Part shown: positions 1 through 8,310 of the stretch, piece by piece
Layout of the letters: every line of letters starts with the position of its first letter
Position numbering within the stretch: the stretch's first letter is position 1
NCBI RefSeq assembly: GCF_900106805.1
Contig: NZ_FNNP01000008.1
Coordinates: 1-64,000, forward strand
Length of the DNA: 64,000 bases
Source of the DNA: Ruegeria halocynthiae
GTDB taxonomy: Bacteria; Pseudomonadota; Alphaproteobacteria; Rhodobacterales; Rhodobacteraceae
Direction of reading: 5' to 3'
Position numbers and translations under genes: made by a program
Notes under the pieces: generated by a model
Seen by the model: the letters and a program-made list of their open reading frames with translations, nothing else
Database searches by the model: none
What the model was told of the DNA's origin: nothing

Positions 1-68
1 GACTCTGTCCGTTTCGTCAATTCGCTGAACTAGCGGTTTAAGCCGCAGGTTCGGTGTAAACTCTTCGT

Positions 69-488
69 TCAGCCAGAAACTTCGCAACAGATCCTTATCA
101 TCTCCTGCATCCCGGCATAGTCCCGGCGCAGCGCGGCTTTCAGCTCAGGATTCGGTAGCAATCTTAAAGATCCGGGCTTGGCATTTTCGTAGTTGGCCCA
201 GGCCGTTTTGAAGAAGACGGATTTATGGTGCGCAACCTGATCCAACAAGTCGATCTGTTCGATAGCGCGAGAATGGGTTTCATGTGTGATCAGCTGGGCC
301 ATATCGTAATAATTGCGCGACATGCGGTCAGCCAGATGTTTGGTGACGTCCTGATAATAGAGCATATGCAGGATCGTTGCTTTTTCCCAGAATGTGCGCT
401 CAACGCCCAAGACCTTCACATTAACGTCGCCTGCGCCCAGCAAGTCTGGAAAGGGTGTTGTCACGTTAACTGTTCTTCGGTTGCTCAC
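69..488 (-). pseudogene. AbiEii/AbiGii-type nucleotidyltransferase toxin, C-terminal remnant
   Basis: The 139 residues match the C-terminal half of AbiEii toxins (type IV toxin-antitoxin nucleotidyltransferases): the stretch VLGVERTFWEKATILHMLYY is followed by RMSRNYYDMAQL, both hallmarks of that half. The N-terminal nucleotidyltransferase core (GSxxDxD region) is absent, because upstream on the same strand lies a fragment of an unrelated family. The end is also abnormal: after MQEMI the frame runs into a short unrelated tail and a stop, as if frameshifted. No AbiEi antitoxin is visible nearby. I read it as a dead fragment rather than an expressed toxin. The GTG/ATG start is only where the open frame happens to begin. 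Confidence 0.6.
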
Positions 489-535
489 GCCAGACGTTGA
501 TCGTAGGTGATTTTGATGAAATCATCGCCGATCAG

Positions 536-763
536 CTACAAGGGCACATCCGGATTTCCTGCTTGCAACTCGGACGAACCGTACCGTACTGCGTGGATAT
601 CGAACACAAACAGATGAATGCCTTCCCAGCCCATCGCGACCTGAAGAATGCCGTGCAGTTCACGCAGTGTCGTCGATTCCGATACCAAAACACGCCGCCA
701 GATCATCGGGCTGATCCCCAAAAGGCGGACTTTCAGTTGGTAGGCTTGCGGAGCGGCGGACAT
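536..763 (-). pseudogene. pRiA4b ORF-3-like protein, N-terminal remnant
   Basis: The 75 residues begin with a typical plasmid pRiA4b ORF-3 family start: YQLKVRLLGISPMIWRRVLV, then LRELHGILQVAMGWEGIHLF. Members of this family are normally about 180 residues or more, so this is only the first third; a stop follows NPDVPL. The family is common on plasmids and next to transposable elements and its molecular role is unknown. The fragment sits immediately upstream of the AbiEii remnant on the same strand, so two truncated accessory genes have been joined by deletion. It is probably not functional. Confidence 0.6.
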
Positions 764-988
764 CCAAAATCCTTGCCAACATCAATCCCGAAAGACAACT
801 GCCCCACACTTTGCGGTACTCTCCAACTACGAAGATCTTTGCGACAGAACCCTTGTACTTCGTAGGGACCCAACTGCTCATGCTTCCCAGCTATCACGCT
901 GGTTTCATGGAGTGATTCCTCAAGCCGATTTGTGCAACGAGGTCGTGTAGGTGCCCTGTAAGTTTACCTAGAAGATTTTTTCATTCGA

Positions 989-1627
989 TTATTTGCGAAA
1001 GCTCGACAGCGCACTGTCAATGACGGGACGACCCAAGGTTTGGCTTAATTCATCTGACAAGTCGGCCGCAGCGACGTTGGTGCACATGACAATGATGGCC
1101 TCCACATCGGATTTAGCTACCTCGCAGATCATCGTTTTTATCACTGATTTGGGGATCGCAGCGAAGTCATGGCTCATACTCCCGCCGTAGTTTCGCCACG
1201 CTGAAACTTCGAAGCCTTCTGCATCATAGTTGCGGTTTATTTGTCGCGCGACGTCAGCCGTATAAGGCGTCACCATACCGATCCTTTTGATCCTGCGCTG
1301 CGACAATTCTTCGTTGATTTGCAAGACTGTTGTGGTTGTTGGCACTCCGGTTTCGGCTGTGACCCGCTTGGCAAAGACGGTGTCGTGCACAAACTCCAGC
1401 CAACTGGCGGATGTCCCGCCCCAGACGATTTTGTCGACATTCGCATCACACAACAGCTTGGCCGCCGCGACTTGGCCGTCCAACGCAAATTGCGCCTGTG
1501 AAGCAGGGTCAAGGGGCACGTCGAGGACAGGTAGGCGGTTTACATGCACCTGCACGTCAGGTTGCCGTGCCGCCAAGGGCTCCATCACCACGTTCGAAGA
1601 GGGGATCAGCAATCCGAGGCGCGTCAT
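989..1627 (-). CDS. Arylmalonate decarboxylase / Asp-Glu racemase superfamily enzyme
   Basis: The protein has 212 residues. The N-terminus GLLIPSSNVVMEP is the maleate isomerase / arylmalonate decarboxylase signature. Racemases and maleate isomerases use two cysteines. Here the second is present (C182 in VMCTNVAA), but the first position reads WGGTSAS (residues 69-75), so the cysteine is replaced by glycine. Arylmalonate decarboxylase has the same Gly + single Cys pattern, which favours decarboxylation of a malonate-like substrate over racemisation; this is inference. The start overlaps the stop of the upstream SDR by four bases (ATGA), so the two are translationally coupled in one operon under a GntR-type regulator remnant. 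The substrate cannot be told from sequence. Confidence 0.75.
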   Translation of the reverse strand: MTRLGLLIPSSNVVMEPLAARQPDVQVHVNRLPVLDVPLDPASQAQFALDGQVAAAKLLCDANVDKIVWGGTSASWLEFVHDTVFAKRVTAETGVPTTTTVLQINEELSQRRIKRIGMVTPYTADVARQINRNYDAEGFEVSAWRNYGGSMSHDFAAIPKSVIKTMICEVAKSDVEAIIVMCTNVAAADLSDELSQTLGRPVIDSALSSFRK

Positions 1628-2406
1628 ACGATGGATGTCCGCGCAGATATGCCGCCATCGACAGTATAGACCGTGCCGGTTGTGTAGCCCGCTCTGTCAG
1701 AGGCCAGAAACGCCACAAGGTCGGAAATTTCGCTGCAATGGGCTGGGCGCCCCAAGGGGTATCCTGACGCCAGTTCTTGATAACGTTCCGCATCGCCGAG
1801 ATCTTTTTCGGCCCATTTCTTGAGCATGTTATAGATCCGGTCCGTGTTCACCGGGCCGGGATTGATCCCAACCACACGCATGTTGTCATCCAACGCGTAG
1901 CCGCCCAAAGCACGGGTAAACCCCATCAGGCTAATGTTGCCCGTGGCTCCGGCGATATAGTCGCGGTCCAGAACTTCACCACCGTTTCCGATGATGTTGA
2001 TGATAACCCCACCGCCGGCGTCCTTCATCTTAGTGTAGAATAGGCGGCACATATTGATGTAGCCGAAGACCTTCAAATCAAAGCCCGCGCGCCAAGCGTC
2101 TTCATCCACATCCCACAAATCGCCGCTGGGGATGGCCCCTGCGTTGTTGACCAGAATGTCAACGTCGGTGATGGCCTGCGCTAATTTTTTAGGTGTACCC
2201 TGTGTCATTAGGTCAAACGGATGTAACGTGACGGAGACATTGTGTGAGCCGATGATCCGAGCCTTCAAGTCTTCCAGTTTGTCTGCGCTGCGTGCTGTGA
2301 GGTGCAAATTCACCCCCTCCGCCGCAAGTGTTTCTGCGATATGTTCGCCAATGCCCATTGACGCGCCAGTGATGAGGGCTGTCCTGCCATCAAGGTTTAA
2401 TTCCAT
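1624..2406 (-). CDS. SDR-family oxidoreductase with atypical active site
   Basis: This 260-residue protein has a Rossmann-fold short-chain dehydrogenase layout: TGASMGIG dinucleotide motif at residues 14-21, NNAG at 87-90, and a C-terminal VDGG at 251-254. The active site is unusual. The strand that normally carries the catalytic Ser reads INIIGNGG, and the conserved Tyr at 150 is followed by IAGATGN, so no Lys stands at the YxxxK position. The family is known to include such divergent members, but classical Ser-Tyr-Lys chemistry is not supported. It precedes and overlaps the decarboxylase-like gene and follows the GntR remnant, so all three look like one catabolic operon. It may reduce or oxidise an acyl or hydroxy acid intermediate; this is a guess. 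Confidence 0.8.
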   Translation of the reverse strand: MELNLDGRTALITGASMGIGEHIAETLAAEGVNLHLTARSADKLEDLKARIIGSHNVSVTLHPFDLMTQGTPKKLAQAITDVDILVNNAGAIPSGDLWDVDEDAWRAGFDLKVFGYINMCRLFYTKMKDAGGGVIINIIGNGGEVLDRDYIAGATGNISLMGFTRALGGYALDDNMRVVGINPGPVNTDRIYNMLKKWAEKDLGDAERYQELASGYPLGRPAHCSEISDLVAFLASDRAGYTTGTVYTVDGGISARTSIV

Positions 2407-2424
2407 GTATGCGGTCCTTTTGGG

Positions 2425-2991
2425 TTAAAGTCTCAAATCGCGCGCCATTTGAAGAGCGTCGTCCGCCAGGATCATCACGTGATCCCGCATTGCACTTTGC
2501 GCGATGTCAGGCTGACGGAGGGCAAGGGCTTCGGCGATTTGTTTGTGTTCAGACGGACTGTCTTGCTTGCGCCTGGGATAAAAGGTGATTTGGCGGCGAT
2601 ATGGGGTGAGGCGTTTGTCAGCGGCTCTGATCTGCTCGATTAAGGCCTGATTATTCGTCGCTGCCCAGATCGCACTGTGAAAAACGTTGTTTGCTTCGAA
2701 GTAGTCCCGGGCATCACCAGTTCGGGCCAAAAAACCGCATTGATCATGTGCAATCTGGATGGCCGCCATCTGCGCGTCCGTGGCACGGGTTGCGGCGAGA
2801 CGCGCAGCGAAAGCTTCAAGTTCCGAGACGACCTCAAAAAGATCGACAATCTGCGCCATAGTTGGGTGGCTCACCGTAGCTCCTGAACGAGGCCGAATGG
2901 TCACGAGTCCGGCGGCAGCCAATTTGCGAAGGGCTTCACGGATCGGCGTGCGGGAACAGGTTACTTCTGGTCCGGCTTTCCCACAGCGGGC
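2425..2991 (-). pseudogene. GntR/FCD-family transcriptional regulator lacking most of its DNA-binding domain
   Basis: Residues from SRTPIREALRKLAAAGLV onward are a good match to the end of a GntR winged helix followed by a full FCD effector domain (HSAIW, HKQIAEAL, RDHVM with the metal-binding Asp/His pattern). The frame upstream of SRTPIREAL reads only about 11 residues (GPEVTC...) before a TAA at 2992-2994, so the first two helices of the winged helix (about 35-40 residues) are missing and no such sequence is seen in other frames. A TTG start at about 2922 would give a protein with almost no DNA-binding domain. The gene probably once controlled the two downstream enzymes; today it is likely inactive. 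Confidence 0.65.
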
Positions 2992-3072
2992 TTAGGTCTG
3001 ACGAATTTCAAGCCGAACGTCTTAGTCAGATCAGTCAAACCAATAGAGTTTTTGCAGATCAATTTGACCAGT

Positions 3073-3954
3073 TTAGTGGGCGCCAACCCCGTCACCCTTC
3101 AACTCGTCATCAGGTTCGAGGTGAATTACAAAGACAGAACCCGGATACAAGAGCTCCAATTCTTCCTCGATGTCATTGCATATATCGTGTGCTGCGCTGA
3201 CTGGCATTGTGCCGTCCACAACAAGATGAAACTCGACGAAGATGACATTTGCGGATCTGCGTCCTTTGAGGTCGTGGTACTCTAAGGCTGCGCCGAGATT
3301 TGCTTCGATTGCATCAGAAACGGTCTGCAAGTCATGATCCGAAAGGGTCACATCCATCAGTCCATCGACAGACGCCCGAATGACTTTCCAGCCCTCCCAC
3401 AAGATGTTCAACGCAACAAGAATTGCCAGGATCGGGTCGAGGATCAACCAGCCGGTGGCAAGCGCCAGTATCAGACCTGAGATCACACCAACTGAGGTCA
3501 TGACATCTGTGAAAACGTGCCGGGAGCTTGCCTCCAATGCAGGCGAACCCTCGCGCCTGCCGATTTTGAGCAATAGGTAGGCCCATGCGCCATTCACGCC
3601 CGTTGCAATGACATTGACGGCAATTCCAAGAAGTGGTGCATCCTCAAGATGCGGGTTTGGGAGCGCCAGCACAGCTTCTCTGATGATCAAGAACGCCGCC
3701 AACACAATCAGTACGCCCTCGGCGACGGCGGAAAGATACTCGGCCTTTTTGTGACCGAATGGGTGGTTTTTGTCAGGGGGTATATTGGAAATCCGAACTG
3801 CAAAATACGCCAGCAGCGCCGCAACGACATTTACAGTAGATTCCATTGCGTCTGACAACAACGCCACCGAGCCCGTCAGCCACCAGGCCAGCAGTTTCAG
3901 GGCCAGAACCGCGAGGGATATTGGTATGGTCCAAAAAGCGATTTTTTGTGTCAT
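3073..3954 (-). CDS. Cation diffusion facilitator (CDF) metal efflux transporter
   Basis: This 293-residue membrane protein has about six transmembrane segments in the first 200 residues and a C-terminal cytoplasmic metal-binding domain. CDF markers seen are ALLSDAMEST in the second membrane segment, HPFGHKKAEYL after the third, and HVFTDVMTS (HxxxD) in the fifth. The second-segment metal site reads DAMES instead of the DxxxD of FieF, so the site is altered and the metal (Zn, Fe, Mn or other) is uncertain. The ATG at 3954 is preferred over an upstream TTG because GAGGG and GGA precede it. It stands alone, next to accessory genes, and could belong to the metal-resistance cargo of this region. 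Confidence 0.85.
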   Translation of the reverse strand: MTQKIAFWTIPISLAVLALKLLAWWLTGSVALLSDAMESTVNVVAALLAYFAVRISNIPPDKNHPFGHKKAEYLSAVAEGVLIVLAAFLIIREAVLALPNPHLEDAPLLGIAVNVIATGVNGAWAYLLLKIGRREGSPALEASSRHVFTDVMTSVGVISGLILALATGWLILDPILAILVALNILWEGWKVIRASVDGLMDVTLSDHDLQTVSDAIEANLGAALEYHDLKGRRSANVIFVEFHLVVDGTMPVSAAHDICNDIEEELELLYPGSVFVIHLEPDDELKGDGVGAH

Positions 3955-4062
3955 TCCGTCACGACCCTCAGTCAATCGTTACAAATAATCCTGGGAACAG
4001 ATGAGCGACCGTACTTAACACGTAAGACAGGACTAGTGTAATAATGAATAGGGCCACTGGGT

Positions 4063-4078
4063 CGGTCATGCATGACCG
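4063..4078. promoter_or_regulatory. Perfect 16-bp palindrome upstream of the secreted DUF1554-like gene
   Basis: CGGTCATGCATGACCG is fully self-complementary. It lies in the gap between the CDF gene and the gene starting at 4178, about 100 bp before that start. There is no T-run, so it is not a classical terminator. It could be an operator for a dimeric regulator; no regulator can be assigned. Confidence 0.35.
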
Positions 4079-4177
4079 GCTGTAGTGAATGGCGCCAGCA
4101 CCATAGTGCCATACATCCGGACCCGATGGTTACATACGACTAGCATCTGTGATTACACAGCACGAAGGGAGACACAC

Positions 4178-4876
4178 ATGTCGAAGTTCATCAAAAGAAC
4201 AACTGTCCATGGGGTTGCTGCACTCGTTATCTGCTGTATCGCGGCAACCGGACACGCGCAATCGGCAGGCGAAGAGATGTCGTTCTTCATCACTAGCGTC
4301 GGCAAGGGCGACGGTGCCAATCTAGGCGGCCTCGAAGGAGCCGATGCTCATTGTAATGCGCTTGCCTCCGCGACCGGTTCTTCCAAGACTTTTGCGGCCT
4401 ATCTGAGCACCTCAATGTCCATTGATCGCAGCACCGACCCAATGACCATTACCAATGGCGTTTCTGCACGCGACCGGATCGGATCGGGTCCGTGGTATAA
4501 TGCCAACGGAGAGTTCATCGCCAACAATGTTGAGGACCTGCATAGCGACAGCGTGAACATTAATCTACAGACCGCGCTCGACGAAAATGGCAACCCTGTC
4601 AATGGGCGTGGCAGTCAGCCGAACAAACATGACATTTTGACCGGCTCCGATTCTGCGGGATACTTCTCTACGGCAGGTGGTGACACAACATGCAGTAACT
4701 GGACTTCGAACAGCGAGGATGGATCTGCGATTGTCGGGCATCATGACCGTATCGGTCTCAACGATGCCCGAAACATGGTGTCCTGGAACTCATCGCACGG
4801 CTCGCGCGGTTGCGGAGAGGAACATCTGCCACGTTCAGGCGGGGCAGGTCTGTTTTATTGCTTCGCAACGGACTAA
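4178..4876 (+). CDS. Secreted DUF1554-like (lectin/endostatin-like fold) protein
   Basis: The protein has 232 residues, starting at ATG 4178 behind GAAGGGAG; an upstream in-frame extension lacks a ribosome site and a signal sequence. A Sec signal peptide ends about at GHAQ (residue 28). The mature part has the DUF1554 pattern: FFITSVGKGDGANLGGLEGA, then HCNALA, GPWYNANGEFIANNVEDLH, CSNWTS and a final LFYCFATD. Cysteines at the start and end of the domain could form disulfides. Family members are secreted or surface proteins of unknown function in bacteria. It has no clear operon partners. A role in adhesion or matrix binding is possible but not shown by the sequence. Confidence 0.7.
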   Translation: MSKFIKRTTVHGVAALVICCIAATGHAQSAGEEMSFFITSVGKGDGANLGGLEGADAHCNALASATGSSKTFAAYLSTSMSIDRSTDPMTITNGVSARDRIGSGPWYNANGEFIANNVEDLHSDSVNINLQTALDENGNPVNGRGSQPNKHDILTGSDSAGYFSTAGGDTTCSNWTSNSEDGSAIVGHHDRIGLNDARNMVSWNSSHGSRGCGEEHLPRSGGAGLFYCFATD

Positions 4877-5339
4877 TCGGGCAGCATTGGTGCGCGTGAC
4901 GCCCGCATTGAACCTGACATTACCAAGTCAGTTTGGGGGATCGCGTTTTGGAAGCGGTTTTTGGGCGGAAATAGTCTAAATGCCGCTTCGTTGCGAGTTT
5001 ACTAAATTGCAATGCTTGGGTGAGAAGGTTCAGTTTGGGCTGCTTCAAGTCACTTAAGTGCAAGTCAGCGAACGGCGCATCCGAGGAGGATACTGGACAT
5101 TGCAATGTTTGGCCGGTTCCCGAAAGTCGACATTGCCGTGGGCGACACTGAACCCAAAGGTGTTCATGTTGCATTGTGAATTAGCGGCAGCGACAAATCA
5201 GGGTGAAGTCGTCAACGTTGTGGGGAGCGGTTCGAATTGACCCTGCGACGTGCTGATGTCAAGCGGCGAACGTAGCCATACTGCGATCTTGGAAACTGTT
5301 ATTTTTATTGGCCGCTTTGTTTGCAATTTCAGGCGGTTC
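4877..5339. other. Intergenic stretch, nothing recognised
   Basis: These 463 bases lie between two convergent genes. Short open frames are present on both strands but none has a credible ribosome site, signal sequence or family resemblance. No tRNA, strong hairpin or repeat was recognised. Confidence 0.4.
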
Positions 5340-5921
5340 TCACCGTCCAGAATTGGTTTTCGCATAACTGCAAAGCAGATCGACATGTCGATCCAACCAA
5401 TCTTCGTCCAGGGCCTCGTGACGTATGAGCTTGCGAAAATAAGGTGCAGCGACTGCTAGTTCTATGAGCTGGTCAACCGGAACGTCGTCGGTGATCTCAC
5501 CGCGACCGATTGCGGCTGCAAATACTGCTTCTACACTTGCGAACCTGTCTTTCATGAATTCAGTTATCACTAACCGCGCCTCTTCGTCGGTGGACGCAGC
5601 AGCGACCACTTGAGGTGCGATTTGGCCCCATGGTGTGTCATTCAAGGCTCCCATCAGTACTCCGAGCAACCAGCGCAGGTCAGATCGCATCGGGCCATCG
5701 GTTTTGGGCGGTATGTTCGGCGGTGTTGCGATGCGCCTGAACGCTGCATCACGCAGACAACGCGCATCTGGCCAGTGCCTGTAAAGTGTGCTGCGCGAAA
5801 TGCCAGTTGCCTTTGAAACTGCGCCATGAGTTACGTGCAGCACGCCCTCATCCACTAGTATCCTTTGCGCCGCATCAAGCGCGGCCTGCCGTGTGGCGAT
5901 CAGCCTAGGATCTTCTTTCAA
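5340..5921 (-). CDS. TetR/AcrR-family transcriptional regulator
   Basis: The protein has 193 residues. The N-terminal helix-turn-helix is typical of TetR proteins: ILVDEGVLHVTHGAVSKATG followed by ISRSTLYRHWPD (about residues 21-52). The C-terminal part (PQVVAAASTDEEARLVITEF and DQLIELAVAAPYFRKLIR) resembles the TetR_C_11 type ligand domain. It is divergently transcribed from the YceI gene, with a 124-bp gap that probably contains both promoters. By the usual logic of divergent TetR genes it represses itself and perhaps the YceI gene; this is inference. The ligand is unknown. Confidence 0.85.
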   Translation of the reverse strand: MKEDPRLIATRQAALDAAQRILVDEGVLHVTHGAVSKATGISRSTLYRHWPDARCLRDAAFRRIATPPNIPPKTDGPMRSDLRWLLGVLMGALNDTPWGQIAPQVVAAASTDEEARLVITEFMKDRFASVEAVFAAAIGRGEITDDVPVDQLIELAVAAPYFRKLIRHEALDEDWLDRHVDLLCSYAKTNSGR

Positions 5922-6045
5922 CCGCCCCTCCTATAGAACACATTGTTGCGCAGTAGAGCATTTTGTACTAAAAATATGGCCAGCTAAAAGCTAAAGCTCA
6001 ATACTCAATTCCGCGAACACGTCTTGTCAAAATGGGAGCGTATCA

Positions 6046-6636
6046 ATGTTCAAAGTGGCAGCAACCCCGCTGGCGGTACTCTTATCGATGGGCGCGACAA
6101 CCGCGTTGTCCGAGAGTGGCACTTACGAGCTGGATCCTGGACACAGCCAGGTTTTGTTCAGCTACAACCACATCGGGTTCTCAGAAACGTTTGGAATGTT
6201 CTCAGGTTTTAGCGGCGAGATAGATTTCAACGAAGATGATCCGTCTGCGTCATCTGTCACAGTGTCTATGCCTGTAAAATCCATGATCACGGGCTGGGAC
6301 GCCCGTCTGCAACACTTCATGTCCGATGACTTTTTCAGCGCGAGTGACGATGACGTGGTCACTTTCGCCTCAACCAGCATTGAAGTGACCGGGGACAATT
6401 CCGCGAATATTTCTGGCGACCTGACCATGAATGGCGTCACCAAACCTGTTGTTCTGGAAACAACGCTTAACAAGTCAGCGCCATACCCTTTTGGCGAAAA
6501 GGAGGGCACGCCGACCTTGGGGCTGGCAGCCACGGCGACTATCGTGCGGTCTGAATTCGGACTTGGGGCCTTTGCACCAGCGGTGAGCGACGAAATAGCG
6601 GTCTTGATCAATGTCGAAGCGTTAAAGGCTGAATGA
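6046..6636 (+). CDS. YceI-family periplasmic lipid-binding-fold protein
   Basis: The protein has 196 residues with a signal peptide ending near residue 21 (TTALSES). The mature part starts with GTYELDPGHSQVLFSYNHIG, the YceI signature, followed by the FSGEIDFNEDDP region and the domain ISGDLTMNGVTKPVVLET. YceI proteins form a lipocalin-like barrel that binds polyisoprenoid-type amphiphiles in the periplasm. The ATG has GGGAG eight bases upstream. It is divergent from a TetR gene and followed by a copper-related cluster. A stress or envelope role is likely from the family; the ligand here is unknown. Confidence 0.9.
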   Translation: MFKVAATPLAVLLSMGATTALSESGTYELDPGHSQVLFSYNHIGFSETFGMFSGFSGEIDFNEDDPSASSVTVSMPVKSMITGWDARLQHFMSDDFFSASDDDVVTFASTSIEVTGDNSANISGDLTMNGVTKPVVLETTLNKSAPYPFGEKEGTPTLGLAATATIVRSEFGLGAFAPAVSDEIAVLINVEALKAE

Positions 6637-6701
6637 TGTGTGCAAGGGAACTGATATGGTGCCGAGCGCTCATTCTTAACTTTTGACCGGCTGACAACAA
6701 A

Positions 6702-7241
6702 ATGAATGTGTTCCTGAATCTACTGGCGGCTGCCGCGACAACGGTGGCATTGACGTGCCCGCTGGCATTCGCACAAGCGCGCTCCTTGCCGGAGCGCACC
6801 TCGCCCAGTCCCGAAACGACAAGCGGAGTACCCCATACACAGATTGGTGTCGAAATTGATGTCGATTTGGCCCAGCTATTGCTGGAGCGAGTTGCGCAAT
6901 TCCCAGGTGTCACACTTGGCCCGACACGCATATCGCTTCCTGGCGCAATTGGTTTTCAGCTTGATCCCGACATGTTGTTGTCCCAACCGAGCTCTATCGT
7001 TGGTGGGTTTGAGTTTGCTCATATGCATCCTGATGGCAGCTTGCACGCTTCGCTGCACCCTGCAATGGCGCGACGGGCAATTGAGGCTGGCTGGGCCGTA
7101 GGACACCCTTGGGCCAATCAACGTCCCGGATGGAGTGGCTTTGTCATGATCTATACTCCGGCCACACCAGAAGAGCTGGATGTCGTCATCGATCTGGTGG
7201 AAAGTTCGTACACCTTCATCACCGGCAACACCTTGGGCTAA
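6702..7241 (+). CDS. Secreted luciferase-domain (DUF5519-like) protein
   Basis: The 179-residue protein has a signal peptide (MNVFLNLLAAAATTVALTCP...AFAQ, cleavage about residue 25). The conserved block EFAHMHPDGSLHASLHP, then AGWAVGHPWA and GWSGFVMIYTP, is that of the bacterial luciferase-domain family, which has no light-emitting role implied. Histidines in HMHPDG, LHASLHP and GHPW could bind a metal. It is the first gene of a run of periplasmic copper-related genes on the same strand, so a link with metal handling is possible but unproven. Confidence 0.7.
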   Translation: MNVFLNLLAAAATTVALTCPLAFAQARSLPERTSPSPETTSGVPHTQIGVEIDVDLAQLLLERVAQFPGVTLGPTRISLPGAIGFQLDPDMLLSQPSSIVGGFEFAHMHPDGSLHASLHPAMARRAIEAGWAVGHPWANQRPGWSGFVMIYTPATPEELDVVIDLVESSYTFITGNTLG

Positions 7242-7448
7242 ACGCCTACCTGCTGACATTGCCGTTGCCAACTAATGCGCAAGTCAGTCAGTAATCAGTC
7301 TTACCGGAATTTCAGGTGATCTATGTTCCACTGTTCCGGACGGGCATGATCCAGAGATGTGGCGCACCCATAATGAGTGCAACTAGGATGTATATGGCGA
7401 CCCATCCTCGTAACTTGTCAAAACCACATACCCCCAGTAGGTATTGGT

Positions 7449-7784
7449 ATGTTTCGCCTGGTCCTGTCGATACTTCTAGTTGTTGCATTCTCTGGCGCAT
7501 CCGCAGCGTCCGCGAAGCATGGCTTGACCCATGGATCGGATCATTCTGGTCATAATGCTCAAATGGCGGGCGACGGTCCGTTGGCTGATGCCGAAAAAGC
7601 TGCTGCGGATTGTTGCGACACCAGTAGCGGCATGGGTTCAACATCCTGTTTTGGTGATTTTGTCGCCACGGCGGGGATTTCGCCGATTGCTCCATTGGTG
7701 ATCTCAGTGGGTGGTGTGACGCACGCTGGTTCCGATTTTTCGAGCCTCGCACTGGGTGTCCCCACCGGTCCTCCGAAAGCCTGA
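7449..7784 (+). CDS. Small exported Cys/His-rich protein of a copper gene cluster
   Basis: The 111-residue protein starts at ATG 7449. Residues 1-22 form a signal peptide (MFRLVLSILLVVAFSGASAA). The mature part opens with a His-rich segment (H24, H28, H32, H35 in KHGLTHGSDHSGHN) and then carries CC at 55-56 and C67, a pattern suited to Cu(I)/Cu(II) binding. The C-terminus GVPTGPPKA recalls the PPRA-type ends of small DUF2946-like copper proteins. I do not recognise a named family. Its position between the luciferase-domain gene and the DUF411 gene suggests periplasmic copper sequestration or sensing; this is inference. Confidence 0.6.
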   Translation: MFRLVLSILLVVAFSGASAASAKHGLTHGSDHSGHNAQMAGDGPLADAEKAAADCCDTSSGMGSTSCFGDFVATAGISPIAPLVISVGGVTHAGSDFSSLALGVPTGPPKA

Positions 7785-7842
7785 ATGGCTACGGGCGCTC
7801 GCCCGCAATCCGTTCAAATTTCACTTCAAAGGACCGACAGAC

Positions 7843-8310
7843 ATGATCACACGTCGTTACTTCACAGCACTGTCTGCAACTGCTCTCATCGCGACCGCTC
7901 TTCCCGTTCGTGCAGGCACCCCAATGCACGTGCTCAGCTCACCAGGTTGCGGATGTTGTCACGCATGGGCCGACTTGGCTCGCGCACGTGGCTACGCCGT
8001 TACCGTTGAGGAACTGACCGACCCCGAGGCACAGAAGTCAGCGCGGGGTATCCCGTTGAACCTCGCATCCTGTCACACCATAGAAGCCGATGGTTATGTC
8101 ATTGAAGGCCATGTGCCGTTTGAAGCACTGGAAGCCGTGTTGAAGGATCGGCCTGACATCACAGGGCTTGCTGTTCCCGGCATGCCAATGGGCTCCCCTG
8201 GTATGGGCGACGATCCGTCCGCCCGCTATGACGTCATTGCATTTGGGGGAAAGGCTGGATCCGGAACGGTGTACTACCGCGCGGGCACCGCGCAGCCGTT
8301 CAACACCTGA
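7843..8310 (+). CDS. DUF411 periplasmic metal-binding protein
   Basis: The 155-residue protein starts at ATG 7843, 12 bases after an AAAGGA ribosome site. The signal peptide has a twin-arginine-like start (MITRRYFTAL) and ends near residue 24. DUF411 hallmarks are SSPGCGCCHAW (C36, C38, C39, H40), LNLASCHT (C77, H78), and EGHVPFEAL. DUF411 proteins are encoded beside copper efflux genes and bind Cu in the periplasm. The final base of its TGA is the first base of the ATG of the cytochrome gene (TGATG), so the two are translationally coupled. Confidence 0.9.
   Translation: MITRRYFTALSATALIATALPVRAGTPMHVLSSPGCGCCHAWADLARARGYAVTVEELTDPEAQKSARGIPLNLASCHTIEADGYVIEGHVPFEALEAVLKDRPDITGLAVPGMPMGSPGMGDDPSARYDVIAFGGKAGSGTVYYRAGTAQPFNT

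Noticed and set aside
660-881. Open frame overlapping the pRiA4b remnant
   Set aside because: The other frame carries the recognisable family sequence; this one does not.
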